A stretch of 64,000 nt of DNA from Pseudomonas flexibilis (GTDB lineage Bacteria > Pseudomonadota > Gammaproteobacteria > Pseudomonadales > Pseudomonadaceae): positions 62,001 through 126,000 of the forward strand of contig NZ_JRUD01000014.1 of assembly GCF_000802425.1 (NCBI RefSeq), read 5' to 3'. The notes below the pieces were generated by a model that ran no database searches, was not told the origin of the DNA, and saw only the letters and a list, made by a program, of their open reading frames with translations. Each line of letters starts with the position of its first letter. The stretch's first letter is position 1. Positions 36,345 to 46,236 of the stretch are shown one piece after another. Made by a program: the position numbers and the translations under genes.

Positions 36345-38252
36345 ATGTCTCGCTTACCTGTCATAGTCGGTTTCGGTGGTTACAACTCGGCCGGACGCAG
36401 CTCGTTCCATCACGGCTTCCGGCGCATGGTCATCGAATCCCTGGACAGCGAAACCCGCCAGCAGACCCTGGCAGGCCTGGCGGTGATGATGAGGCAGGTG
36501 AGCTACAGCGAAGGCGCCTACCGTGACGCCGACGGACTGATCATCACCCCGGCCGAAATCGAACAGCGCTTCGGCGCATACATCCTCGAGCACACCCTGA
36601 TCCGCCGCATCGAGAAGCAGCACCTGGATGTCGACGCCGCACACTGGCAGAAGAGCCTGGTGCTGGACAGCGTCGAGGGCCAGCCGCTGAGCTTCGTCAC
36701 CAGCCGCAAGCAGCTGCCCGAGCCGCTGCCGGCCAACTGGACGGTGGAACCGCTGTCCGGCAGCCAGGTTCGGGTTTTCCTGCAGGGCAGCTGCGAGGTC
36801 AAGGTGGACAGCTACCGGCCGCTGCCGGTGAAATCCGCCGGCCAGCTGCCGACCGGCTTCGAGCCGGGTGAGCTGTACAACTCCCGCTTCCACCCGCGCG
36901 GCCTGCAGATGACCATCGTTGGCATGACCGACGCATTGCGCTCGATCGGCATCGACTGGGAACGCATCACCGCCAGCGTGGCGCCGGACGAGATCGCCGT
37001 GTACGCCGGCAGCATCATGAGCCAGCTGGACGAGAACGGTTATGGCGGCCTGATGCAGGCGCGCCTGAAGGGCGGCCGGGTCACCTCCAAGCAGCTGCCG
37101 CTGGGCCTGAACACCATGCCGGCGGACTTCATCAACGCCTACGTGCTGGGCAGTGTCGGCAGCACCGGCGCCATGTCCGGCGCGTGTGCGACCTTCCTAT
37201 ACAACCTGCAGAAGGGCATCGATGCCATCCAGAGCGGCCGCGCCCGCGTGGCGGTGGTCGGCAACAGCGAGGCGCCGATCACCGTCGAGTGCATCGACGG
37301 CTACGGCGCGATGAGCGCCCTGGCCACCGAGGAAGGCCTGCGCCACATCGAAGGCAGGGACGAGGTGGACTTCCGCCGCGCCAGTCGCCCGTTCGGCGAG
37401 AACTGCGGCTTCACCCTGGCCGAGTCCTGCCAGTTCGTGGTGCTGATGGACGATGCCCTGGCGCTGGAGCTGGGTGCCGACATCCACGGCGCCACGCCGG
37501 AAGTGTTCGTCAACGCGGACGGTTTCAAGCGCTCCATCTCCGCCCCCGGCCCGGGCAACTACCTGACCCTGGCCAAGGCCGTGGCCAGCGCCATGCAGCT
37601 GGTCGGCGAGGACGGCGTGCGCCAGCGCAGCTTCGTGCATGCGCACGGCTCCAGCACCCCGGCCAACCGGGTCACCGAATCCGAGCTGATCGACCGCATC
37701 GCCGCAGCCTTCGGCATCCAGGACTGGCCGGTAGCGGCCGTGAAGGCCTATGTCGGCCACTCCCTGGCCCCGGCCAGCGCCGACCAGCTGGTGGCTGCGC
37801 TGGGCACCTTCAAGTACGGCATCATCCCCGGCATCAAGACCATCGACCGCGTGGCCGATGATGTGCATCAGCAGCGCCTGCGCATCGCCACCCGCGACCT
37901 GCAGCTGGGCGAGCAGGCGATGGACGTCTGCTTCCTCAACTCCAAGGGCTTCGGCGGCAACAACGCCAGCGCCTACGTGCTGGCGCCCCACGTGGTCGAG
38001 CGCATGCTGCGCAAGCGCCACGGCGAGGCGGCCTTCGCCGCCTACCAGGAGCGCCGCGAGGCCACCCGCGCCGCCGCCAGCGCCTACGACCAGCAGGCCC
38101 TGCGCGGCCAGCTCGACGTGCTCTACCGCTTCGGCGAGGAAATGATCGACGAGCACGCCCTGCAGATCGACGACCAGGGCGTGCAGGTCCCCGGTTTCGC
38201 CTTGCCGGTGCGCTACTCCGCCGAGAATCCCTACCGGGACATGGTGGAGTAA
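36345..38252 (+). CDS. fabY: Beta-ketoacyl-ACP synthase FabY
   Basis: A 635-residue condensing enzyme that matches the large, divergent FabY (PA5174-type) known to start fatty-acid synthesis from acetyl-CoA and malonyl-ACP in P. aeruginosa. The Cys-His-His triad is visible: Cys281 in MSGACATFL, His434 in HAHGSST and His472 in VKAYVGHS. The N-terminal ~180 residues and the C-terminal ~100 residues go beyond the usual KAS fold. The start ATG at 36345 has AGGAG 12 bases upstream. In PAO1 it also lies near dctPQM. Confidence 0.93.
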   Translation: MSRLPVIVGFGGYNSAGRSSFHHGFRRMVIESLDSETRQQTLAGLAVMMRQVSYSEGAYRDADGLIITPAEIEQRFGAYILEHTLIRRIEKQHLDVDAAHWQKSLVLDSVEGQPLSFVTSRKQLPEPLPANWTVEPLSGSQVRVFLQGSCEVKVDSYRPLPVKSAGQLPTGFEPGELYNSRFHPRGLQMTIVGMTDALRSIGIDWERITASVAPDEIAVYAGSIMSQLDENGYGGLMQARLKGGRVTSKQLPLGLNTMPADFINAYVLGSVGSTGAMSGACATFLYNLQKGIDAIQSGRARVAVVGNSEAPITVECIDGYGAMSALATEEGLRHIEGRDEVDFRRASRPFGENCGFTLAESCQFVVLMDDALALELGADIHGATPEVFVNADGFKRSISAPGPGNYLTLAKAVASAMQLVGEDGVRQRSFVHAHGSSTPANRVTESELIDRIAAAFGIQDWPVAAVKAYVGHSLAPASADQLVAALGTFKYGIIPGIKTIDRVADDVHQQRLRIATRDLQLGEQAMDVCFLNSKGFGGNNASAYVLAPHVVERMLRKRHGEAAFAAYQERREATRAAASAYDQQALRGQLDVLYRFGEEMIDEHALQIDDQGVQVPGFALPVRYSAENPYRDMVE

Positions 38253-38258
38253 CCTGCC

Positions 38259-38290
38259 CGTAGGGTGGACAACGCCTTCCTTGTCCACCA
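38259..38290. repeat. GTAGGGTGG-type hairpin repeat after fabY
   Basis: CGTAGGGTGGACAA followed by TTGTCCACC; stem GGTGGACAA (38264-38272) with TTGTCCACC (38281-38289). Same family as the repeats inside the liu operon. Confidence 0.75.
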
Positions 38291-38319
38291 TGGCCCCGGC
38301 ACGGGGCCCGGCACCAACA

Positions 38320-38347
38320 AAAACGCCGTCCCGAGGGGCGGCGTTTT
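38320..38347. terminator. Bidirectional terminator between fabY and ttgC
   Basis: Stem AAAACGCC / GGCGTTTT with a 12-base loop; A-run on one side, T-run on the other. It lies between the convergent fabY and outer-membrane factor genes. Confidence 0.85.
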
Positions 38348-38364
38348 GCATTGCACCGAAGCAA

Positions 38365-39780
38365 TCAGCCCTGTGGTTCGTCGGCCAGCCAGCCGCCGCC
38401 GAGGGCCTTGTACAGGTCCACCTCGCTGACCAGCTGCGCCAGGCGGTCGCCGATCAATTGCTGGCGCGCCGCGAACAGCTGGCGCTGGGCGACCAGCAGG
38501 TTGAGGTAGCTGTCCACCCCGCCCCGGTAGCGACGATCGGCGAGCTGGTAGTACTCCTCACTGGCTGCCAGCAGGTTGCGCTGCGCGTTTACCTGATCGC
38601 TGAATGTGGCACGCGCGGCCAAGCCGTCGGCCACTTCGCGGAAGCCTACCTGGATGGCCTTCTCGTACTGCGCCACCTGGATGTTCTTCGCCACTTCGGC
38701 ATAGTCGCGGTTGGCGCGCAGGCGGCCGGCGTTGAAGATCGGCACGCTGATGCTCGGTGTGAAGCTCCAGTAGTCCGCATCCGAGCTGAACAGGTCGGAC
38801 AGCTCGCCGCTGGCGAAGCCGGCCGCACCGGTCAGCCCGATGCGCGGGAAGAACGCCGCCCGCGCCGCACCGATGTTGGCATTGGCGGCGCGCAGCTGGT
38901 GTTCGGCCTGCAGGATGTCCGGGCGATTCCGCAACAGGTCCGAGGGCAGGCCGGCCGGCACTTCGGCCAGCAGGTCGCTCTCCAGGGCAGTCGCCTCCAG
39001 CAGCTCTTCGGGCACTGGGCCACCGAGCAGTTGGGTCAGGGCGTTGCGGTCCTGGGCCACCAGGCGGCTGTACACCGATACGGCACCACGGGTGCTTTCT
39101 ACGGCGGTTTTGGCCTGGCTCAGGTCCAATGCCGAGGCGACGCCCACGTCGAAGCTGCGCTGGGTCAGCGCCAGGCTTTCCTCGTAGGTCTTCAGCGTGT
39201 CGCGGGCCACCTGCAGCAGGGCCTGGTCGGCCTGCAGCGCGAGCCAGGCGTTGGCCACCGAGGCCACCAGGCTGATCTTCGCGCTACGCTGCGCCGCCTC
39301 GCTGGCGAAGTACTGCTCCAGCGCCTGGTCACGCAGGCTGCGCACCCGGCCGAACAGGTCCAGCTCCCAGGACAGCCCCAGGGTGGCGCTGTACTGGGTG
39401 CTGGTGCCGGCGGCCAGCGGATTAACCGTTTCGGGCGTATGGCTGCGGCTCATGGCGGCATCGGCGCTGACACCCGGGAACAGGTCGGCGCGCTGGACAC
39501 GGTACTGGGCGCGGAACGCCTCGACGTTGAGGGTGGCGATGCGCAAGTCGCGGTTGTTCTCCAGGGCAATGCCGATCAGCTGCTGCAGACGGGCATCGCG
39601 GAAGAACCCCTGCCAGCCCAGCTCGGCGGCCGGCACGTTGGCTACCTGGCCGGCGTCGGCCTGCAGCGCGGCCGGGGTCCAGCGCTCCGGCAACCCCGAT
39701 TCGGGGCGCTGGTAGTCGGGAGCCAGGGAGCAGCCTGCAAGCGCTGCCGCCAGCGCCAGTGTCAATGCGGACTTCTTCAT
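38365..39780 (-). CDS. ttgC: Outer-membrane factor of RND pump (TtgC/OprM family)
   Basis: A 471-residue outer-membrane lipoprotein. The signal peptide ends in the lipobox LAGC, with the acylated cysteine near residue 17. Two repeats of the TolC-like fold follow (for example the paired sections ending ...[33 protein letters not shown]). It forms the exit duct of the efflux pump. The start overlaps the ttgB stop as ATGA. It ends before the terminator shared with fabY. Confidence 0.93.
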   Translation of the reverse strand: MKKSALTLALAAALAGCSLAPDYQRPESGLPERWTPAALQADAGQVANVPAAELGWQGFFRDARLQQLIGIALENNRDLRIATLNVEAFRAQYRVQRADLFPGVSADAAMSRSHTPETVNPLAAGTSTQYSATLGLSWELDLFGRVRSLRDQALEQYFASEAAQRSAKISLVASVANAWLALQADQALLQVARDTLKTYEESLALTQRSFDVGVASALDLSQAKTAVESTRGAVSVYSRLVAQDRNALTQLLGGPVPEELLEATALESDLLAEVPAGLPSDLLRNRPDILQAEHQLRAANANIGAARAAFFPRIGLTGAAGFASGELSDLFSSDADYWSFTPSISVPIFNAGRLRANRDYAEVAKNIQVAQYEKAIQVGFREVADGLAARATFSDQVNAQRNLLAASEEYYQLADRRYRGGVDSYLNLLVAQRQLFAARQQLIGDRLAQLVSEVDLYKALGGGWLADEPQG

Positions 39781-42700
39781 CGTGCCTCTCCGTTGCGCTC
39801 AGTCTTGCGCGGGGTCTTGAACAGCGCGGTCACCCCGACAAAGAACAGGGGCACCCAGAAAATCACCAGCACGGTGGCGGTGAGCATCCCGCCGACCACG
39901 CCGGTCCCGATGGAATGCGCGCTGCCGGCACCCGCACCCGTGGCCAGGGCCAGCGGCACCACGCCCATGGTGAAGGCCAGCGAGGTCATGACGATCGGAC
40001 GCAGACGCATGCGGCAGGCTTCCACCGCCGCGTCGACCAGGTCCATGCCCTGATCGTAGAGGTCCTTGGCGAACTCGACGATCAGAATGGCGTTCTTGGC
40101 GGTCAGGCCGATGGTGGTCAGCAAGCCCACCTGGAAGAACACGTCGTTGGTCAGGCCGCGTCCCAGGGTGAACAGCACGGCACCGATCAGGCCCAGCGGC
40201 ACCACCAGCATGACCGCGAACGGGATCGACCAGCTCTCGTACAGGGCGGCCAGGGCCAGGAACACCACCAGCAGCGCCAGGCCGAGCAGGATGGGCAGCT
40301 GGCTGCCGGACATGCGCTCTTCGAACGACAGGCCGGTCCAGCTGATGCCGATGCCGTTGGGCAACTGGGCGGCGATCTCCTCGATGGCCGCCATGGCGTC
40401 ACCGGTGCTGTAGCCCGGCGCGGCGCCGCCCTGGATCTGGATGGATTCCACACCGTTGTAGCGCGACAGCTTCGGCGAGCCGTAGGTCCAGGTACCGGTG
40501 GCGAAGGCGCTGAACGGCACCATCTCGCCCTTGTTGTTGCGGATGTACCACTTGTCCAGGTCCTCGGGGTTCATGCGCGCATGCGCCTCACCCTGCATGA
40601 ACACCTTCTTCACCCGACCGCGGTCGATGAAGTCGTTCACATAGGCCGAACCCCAGGCGATGGACAGGGTGTTGTTGATGTCATTCATCGACAGGCCAAG
40701 CACCTGCGCCTTCTCGTCGTCGATGAGGATCTGGTACTGCGGTTCGTCGTTAAGGCCGTTGGGCCGCACACCGACCAGGGCCGGGTGCTGCGCGGCCATG
40801 CCGAGCAACTGGTTACGGGCGTTCATCAGCGCCTCGTGGCCGAGACCCGCCATGTCCTGCAGATAGACGTCGAAGCCCGAGGCGTTGCCCAGTTCGATCA
40901 CCGACGGCGGGACGATGGCGAAGGCCATGGCGTCGCGGTATTGGAAGAAGCGAGCCTGGGCGCGCTGCTGCAGCGCGAACACCGCGTCCTTGGCTTCGGG
41001 ACGCTTGGCCCAGTCCTTCAGGCCGACGAACATAATGGCGGCGTTCTGGCCCCGTCCGGCGAAGCTGAAGCCTTGCACGCTCATCACGCCTTCCACCGCA
41101 TCGGCTTCTTCGGTGAGCAGGTAGTCGCGCATCTGGTCGACCATCTTCTCGGTGCGCTCGAAGGACGCACCTACCGGCGCGACCACCTGGACGAACATCA
41201 CGCCCTGGTCTTCCGGCGGCAGGAACGCGGCCGGCACGCGGAAGAACAGCACGCCCACGGCCACCACGATGGCGACCCAGATACCCAGGAACGACCAGCG
41301 GTTGCGCAGCACGCGCCGCACGCCACCCTCGTAGGTGTGCACGCCGTTTTCGAAGGTGCGGTTGAACCAGCCGAAGAAGCCGCGCTTCGCCTCATGATGG
41401 CCCTTGGCGATTGGCTTGAGCAGGGTCGCGCAGAGTGCCGGGGTGAAGATCAGCGCCACCAGCACCGACAGCGTCATGGCCGAGGCGATGGTGATGGCGA
41501 ACTGGCGGTAGATCACGCCCACGGAACCGGCCATGAAAGCCATCGGCACGAACACGGCGGACAGCACGATGCCGATACCCACCAGCGCGCCCTGGATTTG
41601 CCCCATGGACTTGCGTGTCGCCTCGCGGGGCGGCAGGCCGTCCTCGACCATCACCCGCTCGACGTTTTCCACTACCACGATGGCGTCGTCCACCAGCAGG
41701 CCGATGGCCAGCACCATGGCGAACATGGTCAGGGTGTTGACGCTGTAGCCGAACAGATACAGCACGCCGAAGGTACCCAGCAGGACCACCGGTACCGCCA
41801 ACGTGGGGATCAGCGTGGCGCGGAAGTTCTGCAGGAACAGGTACATCACCAGGAACACCAGCACGACGGCCTCGAACAGGGTCATCACCACGCTGGAGAT
41901 GGACGCCGAGATCACCGGGGTGGTGTCGAACGGATACACGACTTCCATGCCTTCAGGCAGGAACGGCTCCAGGCGCGAGATGGTGTCGCGCACCGCTTCG
42001 GCGGTGGCCAGGGCGTTGGCGCCGGTGGCCAGGGTAATGGCGATACCCGTGGCCGGCTTGCCGTTGTACTTGGCGGAGATATTCTCACGCATGGCGCCCA
42101 TTTCGACGCGCGCCACATCGCTCAGCCGCACCTGGGAGCCATCCTGGTTCACCTTGAGCAGGATGTTGCGAAACTCTTCCGGGCTCTGCAGGCGGGTCTT
42201 GCCGATGATGGTGGCGGTCAGTTGCTGGCCGGGCACCGCCGGCAGACCACCGAGCTGGCCGGTGGAGACCTGCACGTTCTGCGCCTTGATGGCGTTGCTG
42301 ACGTCCATGGGCGTCAGCGCGAAGCTCACCAGCTTGGCCGGATCGAGCCAGATACGCATGGAGTAGGAAGAGCCGAACACGGTGAAATCACCCACGCCCG
42401 GGGTCCGCGACAGCGGATCCTGGATGTTGGAAATCACGTAGTCGGACAGGTCGATGTTGCTGTAGCGGCCATCGCTGGACACCAGCGCCACCACCATCAG
42501 GAAGCCACCAGCCGCCTTGGTGACGCGGATACCCTGCTGCTGCACTTCCATCGGCAGCAGCGGGGTGGCCAGCTGCAGCTTGTTCTGCACCTGAACCTGG
42601 GCGATGTTCGGGTCGGTGCCCTGCTCGAAGGTAATCTTGATCGAGCCGGTGCCGTCGTTGTTGGCTTCGGCGGACATGTAGCGCATGCCATCCAGGCCGC

Positions 42701-42908
42701 TCATCTGCTGTTCGATGACCTGAATGACGGTGTCCTGCACGGTCTGCGCCGAGGCGCCCGGGTAGACGAGACTGATGTTCACCGAGGGCGCGGCGATGCT
42801 CGGGTACTGACTGACCGGCAACTGCAGCAGCCCTAGACCGCCGGCGAGCATGACCACCAGGGCGATCACCCAGGCGAAGATTGGGCGGTCAATGAAGAAA
42901 TTAGGCAT
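39777..42908 (-). CDS. ttgB: RND multidrug efflux transporter (TtgB/MexB family)
   Basis: A 1043-residue proton-driven inner-membrane pump of the HAE1 family. Twelve membrane helices and two large periplasmic loops are evident. The proton-relay pair Asp407-Asp408 lies in [17 protein letters not shown]. The sequence is close to MexB and TtgB in both length and N-terminus ([23 protein letters not shown]). It exports antibiotics, dyes and solvents. It lies between the adaptor (21-base gap) and the outer-membrane factor. Confidence 0.96.
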   Translation of the reverse strand: MPNFFIDRPIFAWVIALVVMLAGGLGLLQLPVSQYPSIAAPSVNISLVYPGASAQTVQDTVIQVIEQQMSGLDGMRYMSAEANNDGTGSIKITFEQGTDPNIAQVQVQNKLQLATPLLPMEVQQQGIRVTKAAGGFLMVVALVSSDGRYSNIDLSDYVISNIQDPLSRTPGVGDFTVFGSSYSMRIWLDPAKLVSFALTPMDVSNAIKAQNVQVSTGQLGGLPAVPGQQLTATIIGKTRLQSPEEFRNILLKVNQDGSQVRLSDVARVEMGAMRENISAKYNGKPATGIAITLATGANALATAEAVRDTISRLEPFLPEGMEVVYPFDTTPVISASISSVVMTLFEAVVLVFLVMYLFLQNFRATLIPTLAVPVVLLGTFGVLYLFGYSVNTLTMFAMVLAIGLLVDDAIVVVENVERVMVEDGLPPREATRKSMGQIQGALVGIGIVLSAVFVPMAFMAGSVGVIYRQFAITIASAMTLSVLVALIFTPALCATLLKPIAKGHHEAKRGFFGWFNRTFENGVHTYEGGVRRVLRNRWSFLGIWVAIVVAVGVLFFRVPAAFLPPEDQGVMFVQVVAPVGASFERTEKMVDQMRDYLLTEEADAVEGVMSVQGFSFAGRGQNAAIMFVGLKDWAKRPEAKDAVFALQQRAQARFFQYRDAMAFAIVPPSVIELGNASGFDVYLQDMAGLGHEALMNARNQLLGMAAQHPALVGVRPNGLNDEPQYQILIDDEKAQVLGLSMNDINNTLSIAWGSAYVNDFIDRGRVKKVFMQGEAHARMNPEDLDKWYIRNNKGEMVPFSAFATGTWTYGSPKLSRYNGVESIQIQGGAAPGYSTGDAMAAIEEIAAQLPNGIGISWTGLSFEERMSGSQLPILLGLALLVVFLALAALYESWSIPFAVMLVVPLGLIGAVLFTLGRGLTNDVFFQVGLLTTIGLTAKNAILIVEFAKDLYDQGMDLVDAAVEACRMRLRPIVMTSLAFTMGVVPLALATGAGAGSAHSIGTGVVGGMLTATVLVIFWVPLFFVGVTALFKTPRKTERNGEAR

Positions 42909-42929
42909 GACGAATATCCCTGGGCCGAC

Positions 42930-44051
42930 TTACTGTTGGTTGGCAGTGAGGTTACCGGCCTGCTTGGTCTGCACTGAGATACCGGGCTGGATGTACTGCA
43001 GGCCTTCAGTGATCAGCCGGTCGCCCGGCTTGAGACCGGCGCTGACCAGCCAGCGGTTGCCTACGGCACGCTCGGCCTCGACGATGCGCGCCTCGACCTT
43101 GCCTTCCATGTTCACCACCATGGCCATCGGGCGACCGCGCGGGTCGCGGGCGATGCCCTGCTGGGGGGCCAGGATGGCGTTTTCCAGCACGCCGCTGACC
43201 AGTTCAGCCTTCACGAACATGCCCGGCAGCAGCAGCTTATCCGGGTTGGGGAACAGCGCGCGCAGGGTCACCGAGCCAGTGCTGGCGTCCACGCTGACTT
43301 CGGAGAACTCCAGCTTGCCGGTGTGGGCGTAGGTGCTGCCGTCTTCCAGCTTGAGGCTGACCTGGGCAGCGTTCTCGCCGGCCTTCTGCAGGCGGCCAGC
43401 GGCCAGATCCTTGCGCAGGCGCAGCAGTTCCGAGCTGGGCTGGGTCACATCGACGTAGATGGGGTCGAGCTGCTGGATAGTGGCCAGCGGCTGGGCCTGA
43501 CCGTTGCTGACCAGCGCGCCCTCGCTCACCGAGGAGCGACCGATGCGGCCATCGATCGGCGCCAGCACCTTGGTGTAACGCACATTGATGCGCGCCTGCT
43601 CGAGGTTGGCCTGGGCCTGCAGGTAGGCGGCACGCGCCTCGTCATGGGCCTGCTGGCTGACCGCCTTGTCCTTGACCAGCGCGGCATAGCGCTCGGCCAG
43701 CGAGCGGGTGGAAGCCAGGGTGGCTTCGGCGCTCTTCAGGGTGGCTTCGTACACGGCGGCGTCGATCTGGTACAGCTGCTGGCCGGCCTTGACCTCGCTG
43801 CCTTCCTCGAACAGACGCTTCTGGATGATGCCGTTGACCTGCGGACGCACCTCGGCGCTGCGATAGGCGGCGGTACGGCCCGGCAACTCGGTGGTCAGCG
43901 CGTAGGGCTTGGCTTCCAGAGTAACAATGCCGACCAGCGGAGCCGGAGCGGCACCGGCTCCCTGGGCGGGCGCCTGTTCCTTGCAGGCAGCCAGCATTGA
44001 CGCAATGGCGAATACGGGAATCAGAGCCACATGGGCGGGCTTGATCGACAT
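42930..44051 (-). CDS. ttgA: RND efflux periplasmic adaptor (TtgA/MexA family)
   Basis: A 373-residue membrane-fusion lipoprotein with lipobox LAAC (cysteine near residue 23). It contains the lipoyl-like halves (YRSAEVRPQVNGIIQKRLFEEGSEVKAGQQLYQIDAAVYEA), an alpha-helical hairpin and the beta-barrel region. The start is the ATG at 44051 with GAGG six to seven bases upstream; the frame remains open upstream into the regulatory region without support. It heads the pump operon. Confidence 0.94.
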   Translation of the reverse strand: MSIKPAHVALIPVFAIASMLAACKEQAPAQGAGAAPAPLVGIVTLEAKPYALTTELPGRTAAYRSAEVRPQVNGIIQKRLFEEGSEVKAGQQLYQIDAAVYEATLKSAEATLASTRSLAERYAALVKDKAVSQQAHDEARAAYLQAQANLEQARINVRYTKVLAPIDGRIGRSSVSEGALVSNGQAQPLATIQQLDPIYVDVTQPSSELLRLRKDLAAGRLQKAGENAAQVSLKLEDGSTYAHTGKLEFSEVSVDASTGSVTLRALFPNPDKLLLPGMFVKAELVSGVLENAILAPQQGIARDPRGRPMAMVVNMEGKVEARIVEAERAVGNRWLVSAGLKPGDRLITEGLQYIQPGISVQTKQAGNLTANQQ

Positions 44052-44139
44052 GGACAACCTCGTGAGGGTGGAAAGCGAAGACGCGGGAAGAGAACGGAGG
44101 GTCTCCCGCTCTCTGCGGCACGTTGAAATTGACGGCGCA

Positions 44140-44170
44140 ATATACTTACATCCATGATTGTTTGTAAATA
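44140..44170. promoter_or_regulatory. TtgR-type operator between ttgA and ttgR
   Basis: In minus-strand reading the site runs TATTTACAAACAATCATGG followed by ATGTAAGTATA. I recall almost the same sequence for the TtgR operator of P. putida DOT-T1E. An inner dyad TTACA...TGTAA (44146-44167) is seen. It sits in the 186-base divergent gap and would let TtgR control both directions. Confidence 0.82.
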
Positions 44171-44237
44171 AGACTAGTCCTTTCCAAATATTGCCCCGCA
44201 CGCCTCTGCGCACGCGGAAGGCAGAGCACTTGCGACC

Positions 44238-44876
44238 ATGGCCCGACGCACCCGAGAAGAAGCCCTAGCCACCCGTCAGCAGATCCTGGATGCCGCGGAA
44301 ATCTGCCTCTACGAGCGGGGGCTTTCGCGTACCTCGATGGCGGATATCGCGCAGGCGGCGAACATCAGCCGCGGCGCCGTGTATTGGCACTTCGAGAACA
44401 AGGATCAGGTCTTCCAGGCACTGCTGGAAAATCGCAGCCTGCTGCTCGCCGACCTGGAGGCCACCACCCGCGACCCCGACACCCAGGATCCCCTGGGCCA
44501 CATTCACCTGTTGCTGACTCGCCTGTTTCAGCTCTCGGCCCGGGACACCCAGTTCCGGCGCCTCAACGAGATCCTGCTGTTTCGCTGCGAGTACACCGAT
44601 GCAGACTGCAGCCTGGGGCAGTTCCTGCCCGCCGCTGTGCGGGAATGCCACGGCATCATTGCCCAGGCGTTGGCCAATGCCGTCGACAAGGGTCAGCTAC
44701 CCACCACCCTCGACCTGCCGACCGCGGCGCGTACGCTGCATGCCTGCGTTTCGGGCCTGATTCGCGAATGGCTGCTGTTGCCCGACGGCTACGACCTGCA
44801 CCAGGAAGCCGAGCGCCTGGCCAGCAGTTGCCTGGACATGCTGCGCCTGAGCCCGGCGCTGCGGCTGACACCCTGA
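44238..44876 (+). CDS. ttgR: TetR-family repressor TtgR
   Basis: A 212-residue TetR-type repressor. The N-terminal helix-turn-helix is TSMADIAQAANISRGAVYWHFENKDQVF (about residues 32-59). The ligand-binding helical domain resembles TtgR/AcrR, which release DNA on binding antibiotics, flavonoids or solvents. It is divergent from the pump operon across a TtgR-like operator. In PAO1 the equivalent place holds the unrelated MarR-type mexR. It ends in a terminator shared with yceI. Confidence 0.93.
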   Translation: MARRTREEALATRQQILDAAEICLYERGLSRTSMADIAQAANISRGAVYWHFENKDQVFQALLENRSLLLADLEATTRDPDTQDPLGHIHLLLTRLFQLSARDTQFRRLNEILLFRCEYTDADCSLGQFLPAAVRECHGIIAQALANAVDKGQLPTTLDLPTAARTLHACVSGLIREWLLLPDGYDLHQEAERLASSCLDMLRLSPALRLTP

Positions 44877-44878
44877 AA

Positions 44879-44913
44879 TGCAAAACGCCGGCGCAAGGCC
44901 GGCGTTCTTTGCA
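44879..44913. terminator. Bidirectional terminator between ttgR and yceI
   Basis: Outer TGCAAA/TTTGCA and inner AACGCCGGC/GCCGGCGTT arms make one extended hairpin between the converging genes, ending in TTCTTTGC. Confidence 0.85.
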
Positions 44914-44924
44914 TCGGGCAGCGC

Positions 44925-45500
44925 TTACTTGCGCACGCCTTCCACGGTGAGGATCAGCTCGACGTTCTCGCTCTGCGGGCCGAGGTCCATCTTGATGCCG
45001 AAGTCTTTCATCTTGATGTTGGCGGTGCCCTCGAAGCCGGCACGGTAACCGCCCCACGGGTCCTTGCCTTCGCCAAGGAACTTGGCGGCGATCACCACCG
45101 GCTTGGTCACGCCGTTCAGGGTCAGGTCGCCGGTGATGTTGGCGGTGCCCTCGCCGGTGGATTCCACGCGGGTGGAGGTAAAGGTCGCGGTCGGGTGCTT
45201 GTCGACGTTCAGGAAGTCGCCGCTGCGCAGATGCTTGTCACGCTCGGCATGGTTGGTGTCCACGCTGGCGGTCTTCAGGGTCACGTTCACCTTGCTGGCT
45301 TCCGGACGGGCTGCGTCGAAGCTGAAGCTACCGTCGAAGTCCTTGAAGGTGCCATAGATCCAGCTGTAGCCAAGGTGGCTGATCTTGAAATTGACGAAAG
45401 CGTGCTGGCCCTGCTTGTCGATCGCGTAGTCGGCAGCCATGGCCTGGCCGGCGAACAGGGCGGCGCCCAGGGTCAGTGCGGTGAAGGTCTTCTTCAGCAT
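44925..45500 (-). CDS. yceI: YceI-family periplasmic protein
   Basis: A 191-residue secreted lipocalin-like protein. The signal peptide is cut near [11 protein letters not shown] (after residue 22). The YceI beta-barrel motifs [34 protein letters not shown] and [12 protein letters not shown] are all present. The family binds polyisoprenoid chains such as ubiquinone-like lipids. It lies 23 bases after a cytochrome b561 gene on the same strand, a common pairing that suggests a quinone or redox link. Confidence 0.95.
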   Translation of the reverse strand: MLKKTFTALTLGAALFAGQAMAADYAIDKQGQHAFVNFKISHLGYSWIYGTFKDFDGSFSFDAARPEASKVNVTLKTASVDTNHAERDKHLRSGDFLNVDKHPTATFTSTRVESTGEGTANITGDLTLNGVTKPVVIAAKFLGEGKDPWGGYRAGFEGTANIKMKDFGIKMDLGPQSENVELILTVEGVRK

Positions 45501-45523
45501 GGGAAATGCTCCTTGATGAAATA

Positions 45524-46078
45524 TCAGTACTTGGCGCGGCCAAACATGCGCCGCAGGGTGTCGTCACGATCGATGAAGTGGTGCTTGAACGCGGCCAGGG
45601 CGTGCAACGCGGCGAGAATCACCAGCGCCCAGGCAGCGTAGAAGTGCACGTCGCCCGCCAGGTCTTCCTGGCGCGGGATACCGGTGACCAACGCCGGCAC
45701 CTCGAACCAGCCAAACACGCTGATCGGCCGGCCATCGGCCGTGGAAATCAGGTAGCCCGAGAGCATCACCACGAACAGGCCGGCATACAGGGTCAGGTGG
45801 CCGGCCGTGCTGGCCAGGCGCACCAGCGGAGTGTGGGTAGGCAGGGCCGCCGGCGGCGGGCTGAGCCAGCGCCAGACCAGTCGCAGCACCATCACCGCCA
45901 ACAGGATCAGGCCGACACTCTTGTGGATGTCCGGCGCCGTGCGGTACCACTGGCTGTAATAGTTCAGCCCGCGCATCCACAGGCCGAGCGCGAACAGCCC
46001 CACCACCGTCAGGGCCACGCCCCAGTGCAGCAGGATGCTGGTCAGGCCGTAATTGCGGGATGAATTTCGCCACTGCAT
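45524..46078 (-). CDS. Cytochrome b561
   Basis: A 184-residue four-helix membrane cytochrome of the bacterial b561 (CybB) family. Probable haem-ligand histidines are His18, His52, His145 and His159, with His94 also in a helix. It is co-transcribed with yceI. A role in moving electrons between quinol and periplasmic partners, or in superoxide oxidation as shown for E. coli CybB, is family knowledge. Confidence 0.93.
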   Translation of the reverse strand: MQWRNSSRNYGLTSILLHWGVALTVVGLFALGLWMRGLNYYSQWYRTAPDIHKSVGLILLAVMVLRLVWRWLSPPPAALPTHTPLVRLASTAGHLTLYAGLFVVMLSGYLISTADGRPISVFGWFEVPALVTGIPRQEDLAGDVHFYAAWALVILAALHALAAFKHHFIDRDDTLRRMFGRAKY

Positions 46079-46134
46079 GGCGATCCTCCTTGTTTCTGAA
46101 TGAACGTAAGACTACCGACAAACCTATCGGGGAA

Positions 46135-46152
46135 AAGCGAATTTTTTCGCTT
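46135..46152. other. Palindrome upstream of cytochrome b561 and bioA
   Basis: Perfect 7-bp arms AAGCGAA / TTCGCTT around TTTT in the 158-base divergent gap. It may be an operator or a hairpin in one of the leaders. No named regulator can be assigned. Confidence 0.45.
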
Positions 46153-46236
46153 CAACCCATCGAACCAGCCGATAAGAACACCGCCCCAGACTTCGTGCTA
46201 GGCTCGCCAGGTTTTTTCGCAGGGGGAACCGAACCG

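Noticed and set aside
39759-42836. Open frame of over 1000 codons on the plus strand opposite the RND transporter gene
   Set aside because: It mirrors ttgB codon by codon, has His/Gln/Arg-rich low-complexity composition and no recognisable domain. It is a by-product of high GC at third positions.
46135-46152. Palindrome upstream of bioA as a BirA operator
   Set aside because: BirA operators are much longer and start TTGTAAACC; this AAGCGAA dyad does not match.
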